Shown: in pieces, positions 14,536-19,837 of the stretch
Layout: every line of letters starts with the position of its first letter
How positions within the stretch are numbered: the stretch's first letter is position 1
NCBI RefSeq assembly: GCF_009711165.2
Contig: NZ_WMID02000054.1
Coordinates: 1 to 19,837, forward strand
Origin: Flavobacterium sp. MC2016-06
GTDB taxonomy: Bacteria; Bacteroidota; Bacteroidia; Flavobacteriales; Flavobacteriaceae
Direction of reading: 5' to 3'
Length of the DNA: 19,837 nucleotides
Position numbers and translations under genes: made by a program
Notes under the pieces: generated by a model
Database searches by the model: none
Seen by the model: the letters and a program-made list of their open reading frames with translations, nothing else
Told to the model about the DNA's origin: nothing

Positions 14536-15036
14536 TTAACTCAAAAACGTTACAATTGCTTCTCCATTTTTGACAGCATCAGAATAAATTTTCTGAATTT
14601 TTATAAAGTAATGACTTAGATATTCAAAGCTTTCCGTTTCATCACTCCAGATTGCAGGATAAACTTCTATTTCTGCCATTTTTTTTGGATCGTATTTTTC
14701 TTTTAAATCTTCAATTGAAATTTCAGAAATTTGATTGTTTATATCTACAACTTGTTCAGGTCTCAAATAGTAAGCTGGGCCATAACCTAAATCCTGATCT
14801 GTATCTACAATTTGGTCGCTAAACAAAACTTGAGCAAGATCATAATCATAAGCATCTGGCATATTTTTTCCGGTAAGTAAAAAAATAATTCCGTCCCAAG
14901 CTTTGTCAATATAAAGCCATTCAATTTCTTTAGGCGTTTCTTCGCTGGAAAGATTTTGTTCTAATATTGAACTGTCTTGTAGATACGCTTCGAGTTGTGT
15001 TTCTTTTACTCGAAGTAAATTTCCTGTCATTCCCAT
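14536..15036 (-). CDS. DUF1877 (YfbM-like) family protein
   Basis: A 166-residue soluble protein matching DUF1877 along its whole length: opening MGMTGNLLRV, then IDKAWDGIIFLLTG, VLFSDQIVDTDQDLGYGPAYYL, a C-terminal DLKEKYDPKKM and a closing AIVTFLS. Biochemical function is unknown. The gap to the next minus-strand gene is short of a visible terminator, but that gene seems to have its own promoter box. Start ATG at 15036; no clear promoter found. Confidence 0.88.
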   Translation of the reverse strand: MGMTGNLLRVKETQLEAYLQDSSILEQNLSSEETPKEIEWLYIDKAWDGIIFLLTGKNMPDAYDYDLAQVLFSDQIVDTDQDLGYGPAYYLRPEQVVDINNQISEISIEDLKEKYDPKKMAEIEVYPAIWSDETESFEYLSHYFIKIQKIYSDAVKNGEAIVTFLS

Positions 15037-15148
15037 AATTTAAAATGTTGTTGGTGGGTAAAAATTAATTGTTTTATTAAGATTTTATTTTAGCTAATGT
15101 AAGAAAATTTAGAAAATATTTGAATTAAATTAAAAATATATGATATCG

Positions 15149-15181
15149 TCATTTTGGCTAATACAATTGTCAAATCGGCTA
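15149..15181 (+). promoter_or_regulatory. direct-repeat operator candidate for the AraC regulator
   Basis: Two copies of TCAWWTYGGCTA (15149-15160 and 15170-15181) match at 9 of 12 positions and are exactly 21 bp apart, two helical turns. AraC-family monomers typically bind such same-face direct repeats. The downstream copy abuts the expected -33 position of the SDR promoter, and an AraC gene lies in the same operon. Confidence 0.5.
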
Positions 15182-15203
15182 CTTCCCTCCTTCTATTTCG
15201 GTA

Positions 15204-15211
15204 CAACTTTG
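15204..15211 (+). promoter_or_regulatory. degenerate -7 element of the SDR operon
   Basis: CAACTTTG differs from TAnnTTTG by one base and no TTG is present at -33. A weak core promoter next to a putative activator site is what an activator-dependent promoter would look like. Confidence 0.4.
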
Positions 15212-15237
15212 CATTATAATTTTAAAACAATAAAAAA

Positions 15238-16044
15238 ATGCAAAAGACAATTTTTATCACAGGCGCATCATCAGGATTAGGAAAAAGTACAGCACTTTTA
15301 TTTCAAAGCAAAGGCTGGCGCGTAATCGCAGCAATGCGCAGCCCAGAAAAAGAAACAGAATTAACGACATTAGAAAACGTAATTATAGTACCGCTAGACG
15401 TAACAAATGCTGAACAAATTGATTTAATTGTAGAAAGTGTTACTAAAAAATATGCTGTAGATGTGGTAATGAACAATGCTGGTTATGGTTTAATTGGTGC
15501 TTTGGAAGCTTTAAGCGACGAACAAATACAGCGTCAGATCGAGACCAATTTATTTGGCGTAATAAGAGTTACAAAAGCTTTTACAGCACATTTTCGTGAA
15601 AGAAAAAGTGGTATGTTTTTAAACATTACGTCTACTTTTGGATTAATAGGATTTCCGACTTGTTCTATTTACTGTGCAACAAAATTTGCTGTTGATGGTT
15701 TTTCTGAAAGTCTGGCGTACGAATTGGCTCAATTTGGCATACAAGTAAAAGTTATTGCGCCGGGTGGTATGCAGACCGATTTTGCTACTCGATCTATGGA
15801 GGTTGGGCAGCACGACGCCTACGCACAATTAAATGCTGAAGTGAGTAAAGGTTACAGCCCAGAGAAATTGGCCAATTATACCAAAGTGCAAGATGTGGCT
15901 CAAATTGTATACGAAGCAGCGACAGACGGTAAAAACCAAATGCGATATGTTGCCGGAAATGATGCTGTGGCGCTCTACAACGAAAGAACTACGCTGGGAA
16001 CAGAGAATCAGGTAAAAAGTATTAAAGCAATGTTTACATTTTAA
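15238..16044 (+). CDS. short-chain dehydrogenase/reductase
   Basis: A 268-residue classical SDR. The Rossmann cofactor motif is TGASSGLG (8-15). Asp54 in PLDVT, the NNAG motif (79-82), the catalytic Ser132 in NITSTFG, and Tyr145-x3-Lys149 in YCATK are all present, so it should be an active NAD(P)H-dependent oxidoreductase. R34 after the second strand (AAMRS) suggests NADP(H), by inference. The C-terminal part after about 190 is the variable substrate region. It is first gene of a three-gene operon, 12 nt before the next gene, with a candidate AraC-type operator upstream. Confidence 0.92.
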   Translation: MQKTIFITGASSGLGKSTALLFQSKGWRVIAAMRSPEKETELTTLENVIIVPLDVTNAEQIDLIVESVTKKYAVDVVMNNAGYGLIGALEALSDEQIQRQIETNLFGVIRVTKAFTAHFRERKSGMFLNITSTFGLIGFPTCSIYCATKFAVDGFSESLAYELAQFGIQVKVIAPGGMQTDFATRSMEVGQHDAYAQLNAEVSKGYSPEKLANYTKVQDVAQIVYEAATDGKNQMRYVAGNDAVALYNERTTLGTENQVKSIKAMFTF

Positions 16045-16056
16045 ATTTTAAGAAAA

Positions 16057-16362
16057 ATGAAAAATCAAGCCATAGAGTTGACTACCTTTAAATTAAAAGG
16101 ATTCACAATTAAAGAATTTATTGATGCTAATGCCGAAATTGACGCTTTTTTAAAACGTCAAAAGGGTTTTCGTTCCAGAACTATCTTAGCCCTGAAAAAA
16201 GACGTTGTTTACGATCTTTTAGTTTGGGACAGTACCGAAGAAGGAACTGCAGCAATGCATTTACTTATGGACGAACTCAGCGATTCTGTTGTACACGACA
16301 TGATTGATCAAAGTACGGTAAGCTGGAATATTGCGCCAATAGAACATTTTGTAAATTTGTAA
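16057..16362 (+). CDS. dimeric alpha-beta barrel (monooxygenase-like) protein
   Basis: A 101-residue single-domain protein resembling the antibiotic-biosynthesis-monooxygenase/ferredoxin-like fold. Seen are an opening strand ELTTFKLKGFT, helix KEFIDANAEIDAFLKRQKGF, strand RSRTILALKKDVVYDLLVWDS, helix EEGTAAMHLLMDELSDS, and a last strand VSWNIAPIEHFVNL. Such proteins form dimers that bind or oxidise small molecules, often quinones or aldehydes, near SDR enzymes. It lies between the SDR and AraC genes with 12- and 24-nt gaps, so the three are one unit. Confidence 0.7.
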   Translation: MKNQAIELTTFKLKGFTIKEFIDANAEIDAFLKRQKGFRSRTILALKKDVVYDLLVWDSTEEGTAAMHLLMDELSDSVVHDMIDQSTVSWNIAPIEHFVNL

Positions 16363-16386
16363 AAACGAATTCTTATACTTGTAGTA

Positions 16387-17301
16387 ATGAAAAAGCATCC
16401 TAAAACATTCCATTCGCTTTCTGAGCTCCACAAAGCCATGGGACTGCCTGTGCCAATGCATCCGCTCGTAAGTATTATAAATTATGGCGAAGCTGTATTT
16501 GAGGCTCAGGATTTTGAACAAGGTATTGTGCTGGATTTTTATAAGATTTCGTTTAAAACGAGTTTCAACGGAAAAATTAAATACGGACACGGTTTTTATG
16601 ATTTTGAAGAAGGAGGCATGTCTTTTGTCTCGCCTGGACAGCTTTTAAAAATGCAGGAAGAAGAAGCTGATTACAGCGGTATGTCATTACACATTCACCC
16701 AGATTTTATACGTCCTTATTCTTTAAATACCAATATCAAGCAATATGGCTTTTTTAGTTATACGGCATCAGAAGGTTTGTATTTGTCTGATAAAGAAAAA
16801 GAAACCATTTTAGGCGTTTATACAAACATTCAAGATGAACTACGTGAACGAATTGACAATTTCAGCCAAGATGTAATTATTTCACAGATAGAACTTTTAC
16901 TTAATTACAGTAATAGATTTTACAATCGTCAGTTTATTACCCGAAAGGCCGTTAATAATGATGTTTTGGCTCAATTAGAAACGCTCTTGAATGCTTATTT
17001 TAATGATGAAAAAGCATTGCTAAACGGCTTACCAACCGTAACTTTTGTTGCAGAAGAACTAAAACTTTCACCAAGATATTTGAGTGATTTACTTCGGAAT
17101 CTCTGCGGACAGAATACACAGCAGTTTATTCATGATAAATTGATCGAAAAAGCAAAAGAATATATTGCGAAAGGCACTTTTTCGATAGCAGAAATTGCTT
17201 ATAAATTGGGATTTGAACATCCGCAGTCGTTTAATAAATTATTCAAGAAAAAAACGAATGCTACGCCTGTAGAATTTCAGCAGTCCATTCATAAAAATTA
17301 A
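16387..17301 (+). CDS. AraC-family transcriptional regulator
   Basis: A 304-residue regulator. Residues about 25-180 form a cupin-like sensor (IHPDF, GHGFYDFEEGGMSFVSPG). The C-terminal AraC DNA-binding domain (about 195-300) has two helix-turn-helix units: TFVAEELKLSPRYLSDLLRN (219-238) and SIAEIAYKLGFEHPQSFNKL (266-285), followed by KKKTNATPVEFQ. It is last in the SDR-ABM-AraC operon; the direct repeat upstream of the SDR gene at 15149 is its likely binding site. The inducer is unknown. A bidirectional terminator follows. Confidence 0.92.
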   Translation: MKKHPKTFHSLSELHKAMGLPVPMHPLVSIINYGEAVFEAQDFEQGIVLDFYKISFKTSFNGKIKYGHGFYDFEEGGMSFVSPGQLLKMQEEEADYSGMSLHIHPDFIRPYSLNTNIKQYGFFSYTASEGLYLSDKEKETILGVYTNIQDELRERIDNFSQDVIISQIELLLNYSNRFYNRQFITRKAVNNDVLAQLETLLNAYFNDEKALLNGLPTVTFVAEELKLSPRYLSDLLRNLCGQNTQQFIHDKLIEKAKEYIAKGTFSIAEIAYKLGFEHPQSFNKLFKKKTNATPVEFQQSIHKN

Positions 17302-17338
17302 ATTTTATAGTCTTTAATTTTTGAAAGGAATATTGTTT

Positions 17339-17378
17339 AAAAGCCTGCATAATATCTTAAGAAATCATGCAGGCTTTT
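17339..17378. terminator. bidirectional terminator
   Basis: AAAAGCCTGCAT (17339-17350) pairs perfectly with ATGCAGGCTTTT (17367-17378) around a 16-nt loop. A T-rich tail follows on the plus strand, and the A-run on the left serves the minus strand. It sits between the convergent AraC and DUF1444 genes. Confidence 0.92.
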
Positions 17379-17405
17379 ATTTTATCAAAGGCTAAAAAAT
17401 CAGAA

Positions 17406-18119
17406 TCAATCGTAAAATTCAGCCATTTGTTCCGCTGTATCAAGAAACAAAACCCACTTTCCATCTTTTCTAATATAAGTATTTTTTGTTAGTGCAATAC
17501 CATCTGAAACTGAAGACTCGTAAAATTGATTTGCAATTGGTCTCATAGTCCTAAAACTTTCCATAAGTTTCAAATCCGAAAATAAAAGTATATTTTTTGC
17601 GGGTATCGAAACTGCAATTATACCAGATTCTGTAATATCTTTCGGGTGATTTTCCCAAAATTCATCTAATAACATAATAGACGGATCAAAATTTCCATCC
17701 ATTGCAATTCTATAAAAAGGTTTAGAACCTTCAAAGTTTTCTGAAAAATCCATAACTCCAATTTGACAATTTTCATTGACTTTAACAGCCAAATTTCTTA
17801 GTGCTACTTCTCTAATTTCGTCAATAGTAAGCCCGAAATCTCTTAAATGAGATTCTGCAAGCATTATAAAATTTTCGCCCATATCTAATACATAACAAAC
17901 TACTATGCCATCTGCTAATTTGTCCGTTAAAATCGGATTAGTATTAAGTGTGAGTTTAATTTTAGGATCGTCTTCATTTTTTATAATTGGATAAATATTC
18001 TGTCCAAAGTTTACATAACCTTCTTGTTCCTTTTGTATGTCAGCCATTGGAGTGTCCAAAGATTTAGGTGTAGCTTCTACCTCTTTTTTCTTACCGAAAA
18101 GTTTGTTTAAAAATCCCAT
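17406..18119 (-). CDS. DUF1444 (UPF0354-like) family protein
   Basis: A 237-residue soluble protein. After a short basic, probably flexible start (MGFLNKLFGKKKEVE) comes a domain with the DUF1444 pattern: VVCYVLDMGENFIML, LTIDEIREVALRNLAVKV, MDGNFDPSIMLLDEFWENHPK, IIAVSIPAKNILLFSDL, and a closing TYIRKDGKWVLF. Function is unknown in this family. The gene stands alone on the minus strand, ending 28 nt from a bidirectional terminator. No promoter was recognised upstream. Confidence 0.8.
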   Translation of the reverse strand: MGFLNKLFGKKKEVEATPKSLDTPMADIQKEQEGYVNFGQNIYPIIKNEDDPKIKLTLNTNPILTDKLADGIVVCYVLDMGENFIMLAESHLRDFGLTIDEIREVALRNLAVKVNENCQIGVMDFSENFEGSKPFYRIAMDGNFDPSIMLLDEFWENHPKDITESGIIAVSIPAKNILLFSDLKLMESFRTMRPIANQFYESSVSDGIALTKNTYIRKDGKWVLFLDTAEQMAEFYD

Positions 18120-18450
18120 AATTAAATTTAAATTAATTGTTTTTTGATTAAAAAAATAACGTTTACAATATTTGAAATCACTTCATAATCTAATAAAATG
18201 AAGCATTTGCTTTTAAAATTAAGCTCTAAATTGGGAGCTAATATAGTTTTATTTTTATCAATTTATAGCTTTTTTCTGTAGAATAGTTGAGTATGACTTT
18301 GAGTTAAGTTTGCTTGAACTATTTTTATTGAAGTGTTTTTAGATCTTTTCGATCATGTTTAAGGTACTGATATTTAATAGTTTGTTATCTATTTTTTGTT
18401 TTTAGAATAGCTTTTGTTTGTTAAATAAATTAAAAAAAGAAACAAAATTA
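18120..18450. other. divergent intergenic region with small hairpins
   Basis: No gene is supported here. The AT-rich stretch contains small stem-loops: CTTCAT (18181-18186)/ATGAAG (18198-18203) and AGCTC (18222-18226)/GAGCT (18235-18239), the latter followed by a T-rich run. They could belong to the 5' region of the DUF1444 gene or to a small RNA, but nothing seen decides this. Confidence 0.4.
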
Positions 18451-18481
18451 TTTGCGCAGTCATTTAACTGCATTATATTTG
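18451..18481 (+). promoter_or_regulatory. promoter of the ArsR operon
   Basis: TTTG (18451-18454), a 19-bp spacer and TATATTTG (18474-18481) form a full Bacteroidota promoter. Transcription should start near 18486, about 14 nt before the ATG at 18500. Two palindromic operators overlap it. Confidence 0.85.
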
Positions 18482-18496
18482 CAGTCAAATAACTGC
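18456..18496 (+). promoter_or_regulatory. twin palindromic operators for the ArsR repressor
   Basis: GCAGTCATTTAACTGC (18456-18471) and GCAGTCAAATAACTGC (18481-18496) share perfect half-sites GCAGT-N6-ACTGC and differ only in the centre. They are 25 bp apart centre to centre. The first fills the -33/-7 spacer, and the second covers the end of the -7 box and the start of transcription. This is a textbook repressor layout, and the first gene encodes an ArsR-type repressor. Confidence 0.82.
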
Positions 18497-18499
18497 ATA

Positions 18500-18829
18500 A
18501 TGGAAACACGTAGAGATGTATTTCAGGCCATAGCCGACCCGACCCGCAGGGCAATATTAAGTTTAGTAGCATTGCAAGCGCTTACGCCTGGCGCAATTGC
18601 CGAAAATTTTAATTCGTCTAGGCAAACCATATCCAAGCATATTCAGATATTAAGCGAATGCGAATTATTGCACCAAACGCAATCTGGAAGAGAAATTTAC
18701 TATCACTTAAATCCTGAAAAGATAAGAGAGATTGATCAATTTATAGAGCCATTCCGCCAAATGTGGGACGAACGATTTAATAAACTAGAAAGTATTATGA
18801 AAAACTATAATTCAAAAAAAATAGAATAA
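18500..18829 (+). CDS. ArsR-family winged-helix repressor
   Basis: A 109-residue regulator: ADPTRRAIL (12-20) in the first helices, a recognition helix [13 protein letters not shown] (39-51), and a wing [11 protein letters not shown] (60-70). There is one cysteine (C54) and no metal-binding CxC motif, so it belongs with the non-metal ArsR group found next to SRPBCC genes. The frame continues upstream to a TTG at 18452 but that lies in the promoter and operator; ATG at 18500 is the start. Two bases separate it from the SRPBCC gene. Autoregulation through the twin palindromes is likely. Confidence 0.92.
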   Translation: METRRDVFQAIADPTRRAILSLVALQALTPGAIAENFNSSRQTISKHIQILSECELLHQTQSGREIYYHLNPEKIREIDQFIEPFRQMWDERFNKLESIMKNYNSKKIE

Positions 18830-18831
18830 TT

Positions 18832-19299
18832 ATGGATTTAAAGACCAAAATTAACGCAGAAGACGGCAGACAAGATTTAGTGATCACAAGAGTATTTGAG
18901 TTGCCGGTAGAATTGCTTTTTAAAGCTTACGTAGAACCCGAAATTGTTGCACAATGGATGGGAACAAAAGTATTGAAACTAGAAAACAAAAAACACGGCA
19001 GCTGGGAGTTTGAAACTTCTGATGCCAATGGAAATGTTGTTTTTAAAGCAAATGGTGTTATACACGATTTTATTCTGAATGAGAAAATAACGCGAACTTT
19101 TGAAATGGAAAATGCAAATTTTGCACCTCAATTAGAGTTTTTAGAGTTTGAAAGCTTAACGGATGAAACTAGCAAACTAACCATGCAGATTATTTATAAA
19201 TCTGTTGAGCATAGAGCCACACAATTAAAACTGCCATTTGCGCAAGGTTTAAATATGGCGCACAACAGACTAGAAGAAATTGTAAACAAACTAAAATAA
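18832..19299 (+). CDS. SRPBCC (AHSA1-like) domain protein
   Basis: A 155-residue START/SRPBCC fold protein of the Aha1 C-terminal-like group: an opening LVITRVFELPVELLFKAYVEPEIVAQWMG, GSWEFETSDANGN, VIHDFILNEKITRTFEM, and a terminal amphipathic helix QGLNMAHNRLEEIVNKL. These proteins have a deep hydrophobic pocket for a small ligand; the ligand is unknown. An ArsR partner immediately upstream is the usual genomic context for this family. Confidence 0.88.
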   Translation: MDLKTKINAEDGRQDLVITRVFELPVELLFKAYVEPEIVAQWMGTKVLKLENKKHGSWEFETSDANGNVVFKANGVIHDFILNEKITRTFEMENANFAPQLEFLEFESLTDETSKLTMQIIYKSVEHRATQLKLPFAQGLNMAHNRLEEIVNKLK

Positions 19300-19305
19300 A
19301 ATATC

Positions 19306-19683
19306 ATGACTAAACGAAACAAAATTATTTACTGGATTGCTACGCTTTGGCTGGCTTTGGGAATGACATCTACAGGAATTGTACAATTGATACAAATGAA
19401 AGAAGAAACCGTAATGATGCAGCATTTAGGGTATCCGCTCTACTTTTTAACGCTTTTGGGTGTTTGGAAAATCTTGGGTGTTATTGCTGTACTTATTCCT
19501 AAATTTGGTTTACTAAAAGAATGGGCTTACGCAGGTTTCTTTTTTGCAATGTCTGGAGCTGTATTTTCGCATTTGGCTTCTGGAGATGGCGCTAAAGAAC
19601 TTTTTGGACCAACATTGCTAATTGTCTTAACAATAGTGTCTTGGTATTTTAGACCCGAAAGCAGAAAAGTAATTGCTAATTAG
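19306..19683 (+). CDS. DoxX-like membrane protein
   Basis: A 125-residue protein with four hydrophobic helices (about 7-27, 44-64, 73-92 and 97-116) and the DoxX-like pattern ALGMTSTGIVQL, HLGYPLYFLTLLGVWKILGVIAVLIP and EWAYAGFFFAMSGAVFSHLASGD. Members of this group sit with ArsR-SRPBCC genes; function is not well established. The gap to the SRPBCC gene is 6 nt, and a terminator follows, so the operon has three genes. Confidence 0.9.
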   Translation: MTKRNKIIYWIATLWLALGMTSTGIVQLIQMKEETVMMQHLGYPLYFLTLLGVWKILGVIAVLIPKFGLLKEWAYAGFFFAMSGAVFSHLASGDGAKELFGPTLLIVLTIVSWYFRPESRKVIAN

Positions 19684-19695
19684 AAAAGATTTAAA

Positions 19696-19731
19696 AAACG
19701 CCTTCAAACATTAAAGTTTTTGAAGACGTTT
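19696..19731 (+). terminator. terminator of the ArsR operon
   Basis: AAACGCCTTCAAA (19696-19708) pairs with TTTGAAGACGTTT (19719-19731) with one mismatch, 13 bp, then a T-rich tail. Confidence 0.85.
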
Positions 19732-19751
19732 CTTTTATTAAACACTTTATT

Positions 19752-19837
19752 TGTCATTTCTGTAAAGGTTACTTATTTCGGTAACGAATTTATCATTTCT
19801 ATTGGTTTTTTACCATCAATACCCTGATGTGGTCTTT
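19752..19837 (-). mobile_element. end of an insertion sequence (cut by the window)
   Basis: A transposase tail is encoded on the minus strand. The sequence from about 19752 (TGTCATTTCTGTAAAGG) looks like a terminal inverted repeat starting with TG, about 20 nt beyond the stop codon. The exact boundary and the other end are not in view. Confidence 0.5.
19773..19837 (-). CDS. transposase, C-terminal end only (partial)
   Basis: The last 20 codons and TAA stop of a gene that enters from the right edge. The peptide contains RPHQGIDGKKPIEMI, the conserved end of the DDE integrase-core domain in IS3/IS481-like transposases. The exact IS family cannot be fixed from so short a piece. Confidence 0.75.
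   Translation of the reverse strand, partial: RPHQGIDGKKPIEMINSLPK

Noticed and set aside
18452..18499. TTG-extended start of the ArsR gene
   Set aside because: The extension would be encoded by the promoter and operators; the ATG at 18500 lies just after the predicted transcription start.
1..19837. tRNA, rRNA or known riboswitch
   Set aside because: No cloverleaf, conserved T-loop sequence or recognised riboswitch core was found in any gap.

Overview
The window looks like a chromosomal segment of a Bacteroidota bacterium, most likely a Flavobacterium or close relative. The DNA is AT-rich. Several genes are preceded by the Bacteroidota-type promoter (TTG, about 17-19 bp, then TAnnTTTG) rather than a sigma70 -10 box. 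The gene content also fits: a TonB-dependent-type outer-membrane protein with a carboxypeptidase-like N-terminal domain, LytTR two-component regulators, an SUI1/YciH factor, and intergenic gaps filled with short iterated palindromes. No rRNA, tRNA or CRISPR array was seen.

Layout. 0.3-3.6 kb (+): an isopenicillin-N-synthase-like Fe(II)/2-oxoglutarate oxygenase, an SUI1/YciH factor, a nucleoside phosphorylase, and a coupled pair of a VOC-fold protein and a DUF4265-like protein. 3.6-8.0 kb (+): a MITE-like inverted repeat, a signal-less NMT1/PBP-like protein, a membrane-anchored transglutaminase-like protein, a lipocalin-like lipoprotein, and an ABC-F ATPase with a structured leader. 8.06-8.39 kb: four tandem palindromic units in a convergent gap. 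8.4-10.2 kb (-): a LytTR response regulator and its LytS-type kinase, divergent from a large outer-membrane beta-barrel protein (10.4-12.8 kb, +). 12.8-15.0 kb: another palindromic element, then four small poorly characterised minus-strand genes including a DUF1877 protein. 15.1-17.3 kb (+): an SDR oxidoreductase, a dimeric alpha-beta barrel protein and an AraC regulator, with a direct-repeat operator candidate upstream. 17.4-18.1 kb (-): a DUF1444 protein. 18.45-19.7 kb (+): an ArsR-SRPBCC-DoxX operon with two clear palindromic operators on its promoter. The right edge cuts into the 3' end of a transposase gene.

How the parts work together. Three regulator-plus-target modules stand out: LytS/LytTR with the outer-membrane protein, AraC with SDR and monooxygenase-like protein, and ArsR with SRPBCC and DoxX. 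The last two have candidate operators visible in the DNA. The most unusual feature is intergenic. At least five gaps hold elements built from iterated 7-, 8- or 9-nt modules, four of them arranged as palindromes; the largest is the four-copy array at 8.06-8.39 kb. I see no obvious new multi-gene enzymatic or defence system here. The better leads are the modular palindromes, the near-leaderless kinase promoter, the ABC-F leader, and the AraC and ArsR operators.
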